This document shows positions 1 through 7,998 of a DNA stretch of 64,000 nt, piece by piece. Each line of letters begins with the position of its first letter. Position 1 is the stretch's first letter. The stretch is from positions 62,001-126,000 of the forward strand of contig CANLNQ010000022.1 in the NCBI GenBank assembly GCA_947492525.1, read 5' to 3'. Both the position numbers and the translations under genes were made by a program. Under the pieces are notes generated by a model. The model searched no databases. It had not been told where the DNA came from and saw nothing but the letters and a program-made list of their open reading frames with translations. Source of the DNA: an uncultured Granulosicoccus sp. (lineage in GTDB: Bacteria > Pseudomonadota > Gammaproteobacteria > Granulosicoccales > Granulosicoccaceae).

Positions 1-307
1 CGACTGAGACCGATATTGCCATATCAAGCAGACCCGCCGTCAGCAGCCTGGTCCGCCTGGACGCATCCCGGATCAGGTAGCCGGCCAACACTTGTGACTG
101 GTACAGGTTCAGCAATAGCAGACCAAGCATCAGCGTGAAGGTCAGGACAGCCAGTGAGTGTTGCTGGATTGGTTCCAGCGTGAATATCGTGTCCTTGCCG
201 ATGAAGTCGTGCCTGAGGTATCCCGCCAGAGCGGGATACCACAGTAGTGCCAGCGATACCGATATCAGCAGATGTACGGCAATCGCCGAAGTTTTCCGTC
301 GCAGCAC
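1..307 (-). CDS. Partial membrane protein, C-terminus outside window
   Basis: An open frame without stops runs from a GTG at 307 off the left edge (102 codons). The translation is clearly hydrophobic, with two candidate membrane segments (around HLLISVSLALLWYPALAGY and AVLTFTLMLGLLLLNLY) separated by a polar loop, followed by a basic stretch (RDASRRTR). It lies just downstream of the DM13 gene on the same strand and may be co-transcribed. No ATG exists in frame and no good ribosome site is visible, so the start is uncertain; an ATG overlapping the DM13 stop opens a different frame that ends after about 20 codons. I do not recognise the family. Confidence 0.5.
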   Translation of the reverse strand, partial: MLRRKTSAIAVHLLISVSLALLWYPALAGYLRHDFIGKDTIFTLEPIQQHSLAVLTFTLMLGLLLLNLYQSQVLAGYLIRDASRRTRLLTAGLLDMAISVSV

Positions 308-324
308 GTTGTTGTCAGTGTCAT

Positions 325-723
325 CTATTCGAGGCTGGCAACTCCAAGACCGACAGAATACTTCTCGCACCAGATATAGATTTCGTTGTACTCGGACACG
401 TCGATGGAGTCGGGTACGGCATAGGATTGTGCACCTGAGTTGGCGTCAAGTAGACGGATCAGTGTGGCAGGGTCGTATTTGCCGTCCTTGCCCAATGCCA
501 CTTTAGGGTCAGGTGCTCCGTCAAACGAGAAATCATCGCCAAATTCGATAACGGGACCATCTTCGGTATGGATGAGAGTGACCGATCCGCTCGTGTCATG
601 TTTGCTCAGTCCTTTGAAAGTGCCTGAACGTGCCGATTCATCCGCGAAAGCCGACGAGATCGTGAATGACAGAAACAGCGTCAGGATGATGAACGAGTAC
701 TGCAGGGTTCTTTTCGGGGTCAT
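325..723 (-). CDS. Exported DM13-domain protein
   Basis: A 132-residue protein with an N-terminal signal peptide (hydrophobic core FIILTLFLSFTISSAFA) followed by a single DM13 domain. Diagnostic segments are GTFKGLSKHDTSG, IEFGDDFSFDGAPDPKVALG, and the C-terminal IYIWCEKYSVGLGVASL with the conserved single cysteine. DM13 domains are proposed to be extracytoplasmic redox or electron-transfer modules; the substrate is unknown. The ATG at 723 was chosen because it directly precedes the signal peptide and has a GGAAAG-type ribosome site; a longer frame starts at 774. It is followed by the partial membrane gene at the left edge. Confidence 0.8.
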   Translation of the reverse strand: MTPKRTLQYSFIILTLFLSFTISSAFADESARSGTFKGLSKHDTSGSVTLIHTEDGPVIEFGDDFSFDGAPDPKVALGKDGKYDPATLIRLLDANSGAQSYAVPDSIDVSEYNEIYIWCEKYSVGLGVASLE

Positions 724-851
724 GAGGATATCTTTCCATTCAATGGCAACTGTTGACGTTTTCATCCAACGCACTGCAAGAAATTCATGCTCTGGACGGT
801 CTATAGAGTGTCATGCTTGCAACAGGTTCCCTCGAAGGACAAACAAGAGCG

Positions 852-1742
852 TCAGGATGAGCGAACGGATTCATCAAGCGAGGCCTTTTTTCGTTTTCTG
901 AACGACGTGGGTGTTTCGCCCAATCGCTTCTTGAACGTGCGTGTGAACGCAAGATCCGATTCGTAGCCTGCTCGACCGGCAACGTCGTACAGTGGTAGAT
1001 CGGTTTCACTCAGCAGCTGGCAGGCCTGCTGCATCCGCAGTGTTGTCAGATAGTCGAACATGGGTTGCCCCACCAGCGTCTTGAAACGCTTTGCGAACGC
1101 GGCACGTGAAAGCCCCACATCCGTTGCAAGGACTTCCAGCGACCATGGTCTGTCAGGCTGCTGATGCAATTGCTGTAGCGCTTTGCCAACATATCTGTCG
1201 GCCAGAGCCTTGATCAGTGGCATGTCTTCCTGTTGTCCGAAGTTGATCCGAACAAGCTCGACGATCAGCACCTCCGTCATTCTGTTCACCACGATCTCGG
1301 AACCGGGGTGCATTGACAGATACTCGCGACTGAGCTGGTCCAGAATGGCTTTCAGCCAGCCATGTGATTGCAGTTGTTGATCGCGGATAACGATGATGTC
1401 CGGAAAGAGTTCGGTCACTGAACTGCCAATGGAGTTGTCGAAGCTGCAATAGCCGCATAGCAACAGTACGTCAGCCTGGTATTCACCTTCTGTGTCGCTT
1501 GCGGGTTCGCTGGTGAGGGCATGGGGGCGACCCGGTGCCAGAAAGACCAGATCCCCGGGCCCCAGGTATTCAATGACTCCCTCGGATTCCAGGCGACAGT
1601 TGCCTCGACGTATCTGATGGAAGCTGGCTCCGTCCTCACCGGAAAACTGCTTCTCCCAAGGGGAAGAGAGCTGATCACAGAAATAGACGGTGCCTGTTGT
1701 ACGCAGGCTGCGCAGTACGTCACTCAAAACGTCTGTAGACAT
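852..1742 (-). CDS. AraC-family regulator, RclR-like
   Basis: A 296-residue transcription factor with an N-terminal cupin-type sensor domain (about residues 5-180, segment GPGDLVFLAPGRPHAL) and a C-terminal double helix-turn-helix of the AraC/XylS type (about 195-285, ending GYESDLAFTRTFKKRLGETP). It is divergent from a glutaredoxin gene and a DUF417 gene. In E. coli, RclR is a cupin-AraC regulator that senses reactive chlorine through cysteines and controls rclABC, where RclC is a DUF417 protein. This protein has Cys22 at nearly the position of the N-terminal sensing cysteine and a C-x2-C pair at 96-99. The role as an oxidant sensor is therefore inferred from cysteine position plus neighbours. 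ATG at 1742 chosen over TTG at 1766. Confidence 0.8.
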   Translation of the reverse strand: MSTDVLSDVLRSLRTTGTVYFCDQLSSPWEKQFSGEDGASFHQIRRGNCRLESEGVIEYLGPGDLVFLAPGRPHALTSEPASDTEGEYQADVLLLCGYCSFDNSIGSSVTELFPDIIVIRDQQLQSHGWLKAILDQLSREYLSMHPGSEIVVNRMTEVLIVELVRINFGQQEDMPLIKALADRYVGKALQQLHQQPDRPWSLEVLATDVGLSRAAFAKRFKTLVGQPMFDYLTTLRMQQACQLLSETDLPLYDVAGRAGYESDLAFTRTFKKRLGETPTSFRKRKKASLDESVRSS

Positions 1743-1879
1743 GAAATCTGGAAGGGGCGGCAACAAGTAGACGATCAGTATATGTTAATTAGATTATCGC
1801 ATACTGTTCCGGTTGTCCCGAGTTCATATCATTACTCCCACTGAAGCACAGTCAATCCATCTCCAGTGAGGACAAGACC

Positions 1880-2152
1880 ATGAACAACATCGACATCTAT
1901 ACCAAGACCTACTGCCCATTCTGCAAACGCGCCAAGGCCCTGCTGGATGCCAAGGGCGTGAGTTATCGAGAGTTGGAAGTATCCACCGACCAGGCTCTGC
2001 AGCAGCAAATGCGTGAACGTAGTGGCCGCCGAACCGTTCCTCAGGTTTTCATCAATAACCGTCACATTGGCGGTAGCGATGATCTGATCGAAGCGAACAA
2101 CAGCGGTCTGCTGGACGAGTTGCTGGGTCAGCAGGCCAGCCTGAACGCATAA
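1880..2152 (+). CDS. grxC: Glutaredoxin 3
   Basis: A 90-residue glutaredoxin with the dithiol active site CPFC (residues 12-15 region), the cis-proline segment TVPQVFIN and the glutathione-binding GGSDDL motif, all at family spacing and normal length. It reduces protein disulfides and glutathione mixed disulfides in the cytoplasm. An AGGA ribosome site precedes the ATG. It is the first gene of a two-gene unit with the DUF417 gene and is transcribed away from the RclR-like regulator, so it probably belongs to an oxidative-stress response. Confidence 0.95.
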   Translation: MNNIDIYTKTYCPFCKRAKALLDAKGVSYRELEVSTDQALQQQMRERSGRRTVPQVFINNRHIGGSDDLIEANNSGLLDELLGQQASLNA

Positions 2153-2195
2153 GCCATCTCATCTTCATTACACAACGACAAAGAGACAGATCATC

Positions 2196-2705
2196 ATGAG
2201 CACAACAGTACAAGGAAACCAGTCAAACCTGTCAACCGTGACTGCCAACGACAGCACAATCAGTCAGCAGATCACGCGACTGGGCGAGCATGCCGTACTG
2301 GCATCCACAGTCACAGTACTGGCCTGGATAGGGGCCATGAAATTCACGGCTTACGAAGCCGGCGCCATCGAAGGCCTGGTCGCATCCAGTCCACTGACTG
2401 CGTGGCTTTACTCGGTGTTCAGCCTGCAAGGGGCTTCCAACCTGATCGGTTCTGTCGAGATAGCTACGGCATTGGTCTTGCTGATCGGCATTCGCTACAG
2501 ACCAGCCGCCATTGTCGGTGCGCTGGCTGCCATCGCCACCTTCGCGGTTACCCTGAGCTTTCTCTTCACGGCCCCTGGCTGGGAGGCCAGTCTGGGTGGA
2601 TTCCCTGCATTGTCCGTCGTGCCCGGTCAGTTTCTGCTGAAAGACGCCGTACTGCTTGCTGCAGCCATCTCGCTGCTGGGAAGAGCGCTGGCCAGACAGC
2701 ACTAG
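2196..2705 (+). CDS. DUF417 (YkgB/RclC-like) inner-membrane protein
   Basis: A 169-residue protein with four predicted membrane segments and typical DUF417 features: an early WIGAMKFTAYEA segment, SPLTAWLYSVFS, a third helix near ATALVLLIGIRYRP and a terminal FLLKDAVLLAAA. E. coli RclC belongs to this family and contributes to survival of reactive chlorine stress, although its mechanism is unknown. It lies 43 bp after grxC and shares its direction, so the two are probably one transcript under the divergent RclR-like regulator. The flavoprotein RclA of the E. coli system is not present in this window. Confidence 0.85.
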   Translation: MSTTVQGNQSNLSTVTANDSTISQQITRLGEHAVLASTVTVLAWIGAMKFTAYEAGAIEGLVASSPLTAWLYSVFSLQGASNLIGSVEIATALVLLIGIRYRPAAIVGALAAIATFAVTLSFLFTAPGWEASLGGFPALSVVPGQFLLKDAVLLAAAISLLGRALARQH

Positions 2706-2776
2706 GCACTGTTGCAAGGCCTCGGCCTGTAGATTCGATCCGCTATTCACACACCGCGATTTCAGGAGACAGGGCA

Positions 2777-3943
2777 ATGAACCGCACACGAATCAGCCGC
2801 TGCAGAAAGGCTTCATTATCTATTCTGCAGGATATGCTTGGTGCGGTTTGTCTACTGACAACGGTGGTGACGACTATCGCGACGGTGCAGGCAGCAGAGC
2901 TTGAATCGGACCATGCCACAAACCCGTTCGAGGACAATCCATTTGTTTCAGATAGCCAGGAAGCCGACTATGGTGGCTGGTCATTGAATATCGACAATGA
3001 TCTGTTCTCCGGTGGAAATCTCGATCGTGACTATACCGGCGGTTTCGCTATTGCAGTAACAGGTGCCGGGACACGCAAATGGCCGTTATCATTGGACACG
3101 GCTCGAGCAGCGCTTTCTCGCTTGAGCCGCTTCGATAGCCTTTATGGTAATGCAGCCGTCCTGTCGCGGCATTCCATCGAGTTCGGCTTCACACTTTTCA
3201 CGCCCAACGATATTACCGTGGCAGAACCGATCAAGGATGATCACCCTTATGCCAGTCTGTTTTTCATCGCCAGCGCAGCGCAGTATGTGCTGCCCGAACG
3301 TAAACTCTCCTATCAGACTGTCTTGACAGTGGGTGCGCTCGGTCTACCTCTGGCAGATACCGTGCAGAGCGGCATCCATAGTGCGATAGGCAGCGAACAA
3401 CCTCAAGGCTGGGATAACCAGATCTCCCATGGCGGAGAACCCACTGCCCGATACTCCGTCGGTTTGCAGAAAACCTTTATCGAAGGGGGCGGCCCCGGAT
3501 TGAGTATGCAATTCTCGGTCAACTCGGAAGCCACTGTCGGCTTTACCACCGATGCCAGTGTCGGTTTCGGCATACGCTGGGGCAGGCTGGAACGCCCCTG
3601 GTACACCTTCAATCCTCACCCGGCGGAATACATCAGTGTGGGGACCCCACCTGAAGCCGGCGATCGACTGACCGGTCGTCGTGAGATCTACCTGTACGCC
3701 GGGGCCAATATCAAGTACCGTCTCTACAATGCCATACTGCAAGGGCAGTTCAGGGATAGCAGTGTGTCATTCGATCATGACCAGCTCAATCCAGTCATTC
3801 TGGAAGGGTGGGCAGGGTTTCTGGCAGAAGTGACCGAGAATTATCGCCTTGGCATGTTTCTTCGTGCCAGGTCGGCTGAGCTGGATAAGGCAGAGTCCCG
3901 CGATCCGGTTTGGGGCGGTATTCTGATCAGTCGCTCTCTTTGA
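2777..3943 (+). CDS. LpxR-family (DUF2219) outer-membrane protein
   Basis: A 388-residue exported protein of the LpxR / DUF2219 family, which in Salmonella and Helicobacter removes the 3'-acyloxyacyl group of lipid A at the outer membrane. Visible family features are the early acidic pair in NIDNDLFSGG, the DRDYTGG segment, the central DDHPYASLFF stretch carrying a histidine, and amphipathic beta strands to the C-terminus. The signal peptide is somewhat long (cleavage near VQAAE). The ATG at 2777 has a GGAGACAGGG ribosome site; the frame extends further upstream only as an overlap with the DUF417 gene. Enzymatic activity is inferred from family. Confidence 0.8.
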   Translation: MNRTRISRCRKASLSILQDMLGAVCLLTTVVTTIATVQAAELESDHATNPFEDNPFVSDSQEADYGGWSLNIDNDLFSGGNLDRDYTGGFAIAVTGAGTRKWPLSLDTARAALSRLSRFDSLYGNAAVLSRHSIEFGFTLFTPNDITVAEPIKDDHPYASLFFIASAAQYVLPERKLSYQTVLTVGALGLPLADTVQSGIHSAIGSEQPQGWDNQISHGGEPTARYSVGLQKTFIEGGGPGLSMQFSVNSEATVGFTTDASVGFGIRWGRLERPWYTFNPHPAEYISVGTPPEAGDRLTGRREIYLYAGANIKYRLYNAILQGQFRDSSVSFDHDQLNPVILEGWAGFLAEVTENYRLGMFLRARSAELDKAESRDPVWGGILISRSL

Positions 3944-4052
3944 CAGGGTGGCGAGGTTATCGTGTGGCGGCGATCAATGTCTTGGCCTGCGTCATGAGAA
4001 CATCTATCTTCACAAGACTTCCGAGGCAACAAACCGACTTTCCGTCAGTGCA

Positions 4053-5675
4053 TCAGATAGCGTTTACGTGATTCCACACGGCGCTCATCACGACCGAGCC
4101 TTCGCCGACTGAAGAAGCTACGCGCTTCACGGATCCGGCCCGCACATCTCCCACGGCGAATATGCCGTGAGTGGACGTCTCGAACTGCGATCGTCCACCG
4201 TTTTCCGCGCCAGTTAGCACGAAGCCGTGATCATCGAGTGCGGCGTGTCCCTCGAGCCAATCGGTGTTGGGGGCCGCGCCTGCCATGATGAAAAGTGCGC
4301 GACTGTCGATGTGTGTCTTGTTGGCCGCGAGCTTGTCACGCACGGTCACACCGTCGAGGCGAGTTTCCCCATGCAGGCTTTCGATTTCGGTGTTGAAATG
4401 TATGGTAATACGCGGGTCGGCATCCAGCCGGTCAGACAGATAACTCGACATCGACGCAGCAAGGCTGTCGGATCGGACAAGCAGGTGAACATGACGCGCC
4501 GCGCGGCTGAGGAACATGGCCGCCTGGCCAGCCGAATTCCCACCGCCAACAACGACAGCATCGGTCGCACGACAGAAGCGCGACTCCATTTCGGTGGCGG
4601 CGTAATATATCCCGGCCCCTTCGAATTCTTCGAGCCGCTCCAGCGGCAGCTTTCGATACTGCACGCCTGTTGCCACAATGACAGTCCTGGCGCAGATCTC
4701 TTGTCCGCTCGAGAGGGTAGCGCAGAACAAGTCATCACGTCGGTCGAGTGCCACGACGCGGACCGGCATCGCGAAGCGCGTACCGAATTTCATTGCCTGC
4801 ACCTCGCCACGCCAGGTCAGATCGCCACCGGAGATTCCTGTCGGGAAGCCCATGTAATTCTCGATTCGACTGGACGTGCCGGCCTGGCCACCGATGGCCA
4901 GATCCTCCACCACGACAGCAGACAGACCTTCTGCGCCGGCATAGACGCCCGCAGCAACACCGGCAGGGCCTCCACCGACGATCAGCACGTCCAGCACCTC
5001 GTCGTCGTCCAGGTTCAGCTCAAGGCCGAGTGCGCGGGCAAGTTTCTGCGGTGTGGGGTCCTGGATAGCCTTGCCAGCAAAAATCACAGCGGGTTGACAT
5101 CCCTGCAGGTCGCAGTTTGCCCGTTCCGCCGCAGCCTCCGGACTCTGGAGGTCGATCAGTTGTGCAGCGATTCGGTTGCGTGAGGCGAACTGAGCGATCT
5201 TCTGGATAGCCGGATCCATGTCAGCACCAATCAGCTTGAGGACGGTCTGACTCCGCTCGACATTTCCCCGTCGTCGTGCCGCGAACACCGTCAGCACGAT
5301 ATCGCTCATCTCCGGCACCCGGGACATCAATTCCACCAGTGCCGCAATGTGCACGACGATGACCTGAGTCTCGGTACAGGTCCGCATCTGGAACATGGAG
5401 ACAGCACCCGAAAGCATGCCGATCTCGCCTGTGAACTGTGACGGACCCATCGTGGCATCGATCATCCGTTCGCCCGTCGTTGCATTCACGACTTCGATCT
5501 CACCGCTCTCGATGTACAGGAACTCGGTCATCGGGTCGCCGGCTCGAATCACGATGTCGCCTTCAGCGTATGTACGTACGACGCCGACCTTGCGCAGAGC
5601 CGAAACATGGTCGTCATGCAAGGCCGTGCGTTGCATCTGGGCGAGATCAGCTGCGAAACTTTCCATGGGGAGCAC
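4053..5675 (-). CDS. Cyclic-nucleotide-domain / thioredoxin-reductase-like flavoprotein
   Basis: A 540-residue fusion. Residues about 20-140 form a cNMP-binding/Crp-like sensor domain (GDIVIRAGDPMTEFLYIESG). Residues about 235-540 form a class II pyridine nucleotide-disulfide reductase fold with FAD motif VGGGPAGVAAGVYAGAEG, NADPH motif VVVGGGNSAGQAA, and the C-terminal FAD motif GIFAVGDVRAG. The redox CxxC found in thioredoxin reductase before the NADPH domain is absent: the corresponding segment reads GIYYAATEMESRFC. It may therefore be a non-thiol NAD(P)H oxidoreductase switched by a ligand of the cNMP domain. GTG at 5675 with AGGA upstream is favoured; ATG at 5666 is possible. A microsatellite lies 116-165 bp upstream. 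Confidence 0.85.
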   Translation of the reverse strand: MLPMESFAADLAQMQRTALHDDHVSALRKVGVVRTYAEGDIVIRAGDPMTEFLYIESGEIEVVNATTGERMIDATMGPSQFTGEIGMLSGAVSMFQMRTCTETQVIVVHIAALVELMSRVPEMSDIVLTVFAARRRGNVERSQTVLKLIGADMDPAIQKIAQFASRNRIAAQLIDLQSPEAAAERANCDLQGCQPAVIFAGKAIQDPTPQKLARALGLELNLDDDEVLDVLIVGGGPAGVAAGVYAGAEGLSAVVVEDLAIGGQAGTSSRIENYMGFPTGISGGDLTWRGEVQAMKFGTRFAMPVRVVALDRRDDLFCATLSSGQEICARTVIVATGVQYRKLPLERLEEFEGAGIYYAATEMESRFCRATDAVVVGGGNSAGQAAMFLSRAARHVHLLVRSDSLAASMSSYLSDRLDADPRITIHFNTEIESLHGETRLDGVTVRDKLAANKTHIDSRALFIMAGAAPNTDWLEGHAALDDHGFVLTGAENGGRSQFETSTHGIFAVGDVRAGSVKRVASSVGEGSVVMSAVWNHVNAI

Positions 5676-5790
5676 CGGTTCCTGATTGTCACGAGTAAGT
5701 CCAGTCTACGCGGTTGTTATCCGGGATTACCCCTCGATTGGCGAAATCAGAATTCGCTTTCTCACCCTGGTGAGATACTTCAGAATCGGT

Positions 5791-5840
5791 CAGGTCAGGT
5801 CAGGTCAGGTCAGGTCAGGTCAGATCAGATCAGATCAGAT
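5791..5840. repeat. Pentanucleotide microsatellite, 10 units
   Basis: Six perfect copies of CAGGT followed by four perfect copies of CAGAT, 50 bp without interruption. It lies in the 355-bp gap between the cNMP-domain flavoprotein (start 5675, minus strand) and the end of the GntR gene (6031), where it would sit in the promoter or leader of the flavoprotein gene. I see no other defined element in the rest of this gap. Confidence 0.97.
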
Positions 5841-6030
5841 CGGCAATACCACGCGCCCGTGATGGCGTCTGAACTCCCCGGCATTCCTGCTATACGATAT
5901 ACGCCAATAATGCAAATATGAACCCATTGTTCCAGCGTCGCGGCACGGACGTAGCGCCACACTGGGAAACAAGACAAGTCGCAGGGGAGCTGGCGAAGCG
6001 TTCAGACAAGCGTGTGCTGATGCAGTCAGA

Positions 6031-6741
6031 TCATGAGGCCAGATTGCTGCCCAGGGTCGTCAGGGTGGTTGCCAGTCCCTGGCGCATGTGCTCGGTCAGG
6101 TGTTCCAGCATGTCATCCAGGGAGTCGCCGTGGGCAAGTTCCACATAACGATCGTGAGACTCGCGCAAGGGACCACTGCGGCCGTGAGCACGTTGATGCA
6201 GGGAAAAGTACAGATTGAGGTTGGGAAGCATTGATTCCCAGCTGCGTTGCAACAGGCGGTGGTCACTCAGTTCGTAACACCAGGCATGCAGTTTCAGTTC
6301 CAGTGCGATGGCCTGCAGCCCATCATTGCCGGCATCGATCACTCGCACCAGTTCTGCATTGCGCTGACTGAGATCGGCCAACGAGTCAGTGCTCCGTTTT
6401 TCCCAGCAGCGTTCGAAGGCAAATCGTTCCAGCGTTGTCCTCAACGAATACAGTTCCTCGAGATCACGACGGGTCACTGAGCGAACATACAAGCCCTTGT
6501 ATGGCACGCTGACAAGCAAGCCGGTTTCCGCCAGCTCTCGAATGGCTTCCCTCAAAGGACCTCGACTGACTTGCAGCGAGCTGGCCAGCTCCTGTTCGGT
6601 CAGACGTTGTCCGGGTTGAAAATTACCGGCGACGATATGCTTGGTCAGTTGCTGCGCAATACGATGGCGAACGGTCGTATCGTCAACTGGCTGTAGAACC
6701 CTGTTGTCCACGTGACTCCTTGAGTGCTGGCTGGATGTCAT
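6031..6741 (-). CDS. GntR-family (FCD) transcriptional regulator
   Basis: A 236-residue FadR-type GntR regulator. The N-terminal winged helix covers about residues 20-85 (GQRLTEQELASSLQVSRGPL, REAIRELAETGLL) and the C-terminal all-helical FCD ligand domain about 95-225, with metal-type histidines in LHAWCYELSDHRL and ESHDRYVELAHG. Such proteins usually sense a carboxylate and repress neighbouring catabolic genes. It is divergent from the TAXI TRAP operon, with a perfect dyad between the two genes. ATG at 6741 preferred over a TTG at 6786. Confidence 0.9.
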   Translation of the reverse strand: MTSSQHSRSHVDNRVLQPVDDTTVRHRIAQQLTKHIVAGNFQPGQRLTEQELASSLQVSRGPLREAIRELAETGLLVSVPYKGLYVRSVTRRDLEELYSLRTTLERFAFERCWEKRSTDSLADLSQRNAELVRVIDAGNDGLQAIALELKLHAWCYELSDHRLLQRSWESMLPNLNLYFSLHQRAHGRSGPLRESHDRYVELAHGDSLDDMLEHLTEHMRQGLATTLTTLGSNLAS

Positions 6742-6788
6742 GCACTTTCGGGGTGCAGTATGGAGCAAGCTGCCCTCATCGGACAACT

Positions 6789-6822
6789 ACCGTTGTAGGA
6801 TTGTTGACAATCCTACAACGGT
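6789..6822. promoter_or_regulatory. Perfect 15-bp inverted repeat, likely GntR operator
   Basis: Arms ACCGTTGTAGGATTG and CAATCCTACAACGGT are perfectly complementary around a 4-base TTGA spacer; the core reads TTGTTGACAA. It sits 48 bp upstream of the GntR start and 108 bp upstream of the TAXI binding-protein gene, where a FadR-type dimer would control both. The assignment as the GntR operator is inference from symmetry and position. Confidence 0.75.
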
Positions 6823-6929
6823 GCCTCAGTATGGTATTGCAGCTCACGCATAACCTGTCGCCGAACGACCGAGAGTGGCTACCCGTTGTGCGTGGACCAT
6901 TGGCCATCCATTCGACCAGAGGTATCCTC

Positions 6930-7898
6930 ATGTCATTCAAACGTCATTTCTCCGCTCTCGCAGGTCTCACCCTGGCGGCGCTGCTCCCTGCCAGCGGGCA
7001 GGCTCAGGAATTCATCACCATCGGCACGGCAGGTCAGACCGGGGTCTACTACGTCGTTGGTCAATCGGTCTGTCAGCTGGTGAATCGAGGCACTGCGGAA
7101 CACAATCTGCGATGCACGGCACCGGCCACGGGAGGCTCCATTGCCAATCTGAACGGCATTCGTGCCGGGGATTTCAACTTTGGTGTGGTTCAATCCGACT
7201 GGCAGTATCACGCCTTCAATGGCAGTAGTACCTTCGAAGAGGCAGGGGCCAACGAAAATCTGCGCTCCATTCTTTCGGCGCATGCAGACATCGTCACCAT
7301 CGTGGCAAGAGCGGATTCGGGTATCACGGAATTGGCAGACTTGCGTGGCAGCAAGGTGAATATCGGCAATCCCGGCTCTGGCTCCAGGGCCACCGCGGAG
7401 GTCTTGCTGGACACCATCGGGATTGGCGTGGATGAGCTGGCGCTGGCCTCCGAGCTGAAGTCGGCAGAACAATCCGCAGCCCTGTGTGACAACAAGATCG
7501 ATGCGATGATGTTTTCAGCCGGTCACCCGGTTGGCAACATCAAGGAAGCAACTGTTGCCTGCGATACGGTCTTCCTGCAGGTAGAAGGTGAGGGTATCGA
7601 TCAGCTGATCGAGGATACGATCTACTACTCCAAGGCCGAGATCCCTGCAGGCATGTACCGCGGGCAGGCAGAAACCATTCATTCCTACGGCCCCCTGGCC
7701 ACACTGGTTAGCTCCACGGATACCAGTGAGGGCGCCGTTTATCAGGTCGTCAAGGCCATCTTTGACAACTTCGATCGATTCAAGTCCCTGCATCCGGCGT
7801 TTGCCAATCTGAATGAAAAGGACATGATTTCCAATGGTACGATTGCTCCCTTGCACGAGGGTGCAGTTCGCTATTACAAGGAAAAGGGCTGGATGTAA
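6930..7898 (+). CDS. TAXI-family TRAP transporter solute-binding protein
   Basis: A 322-residue periplasmic protein with a signal peptide (LAGLTLAALLPASGQAQ) followed by the TAXI signature FITIGTAGQTGVYYVVGQSV and a central GSGSRATAEVLLD segment. TAXI proteins deliver organic acids or amino acids to fused TRAP permeases. The ATG at 6930 has an AGAGG ribosome site; the longer frame upstream is spurious and runs through the GntR intergenic region. It is the first gene of a three-gene set with a class IV aminotransferase and a TRAP permease, which suggests an amino acid, keto acid or related substrate. Confidence 0.92.
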   Translation: MSFKRHFSALAGLTLAALLPASGQAQEFITIGTAGQTGVYYVVGQSVCQLVNRGTAEHNLRCTAPATGGSIANLNGIRAGDFNFGVVQSDWQYHAFNGSSTFEEAGANENLRSILSAHADIVTIVARADSGITELADLRGSKVNIGNPGSGSRATAEVLLDTIGIGVDELALASELKSAEQSAALCDNKIDAMMFSAGHPVGNIKEATVACDTVFLQVEGEGIDQLIEDTIYYSKAEIPAGMYRGQAETIHSYGPLATLVSSTDTSEGAVYQVVKAIFDNFDRFKSLHPAFANLNEKDMISNGTIAPLHEGAVRYYKEKGWM

Positions 7899-7926
7899 TG
7901 CAAGCCTGAGTACCAGTGGGAAGGCC

Positions 7927-7959
7927 CTGCTGCCGACGCTTCCAGGCTGTCGGCAGCAG
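7927..7959 (+). promoter_or_regulatory. Perfect 11-bp hairpin after TAXI gene
   Basis: CTGCTGCCGAC and GTCGGCAGCAG form a perfect stem with an 11-nt loop, 28 bp after the binding-protein stop codon and before the aminotransferase start. There is no T tract, so it is more likely an mRNA-stabilising or partial attenuation element than a full terminator. Equivalent hairpins follow the other two binding-protein genes in this window. Confidence 0.7.
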
Positions 7960-7998
7960 TTCAGTGAATCAGCCGAAAGATCGGACACAGACTTACAG

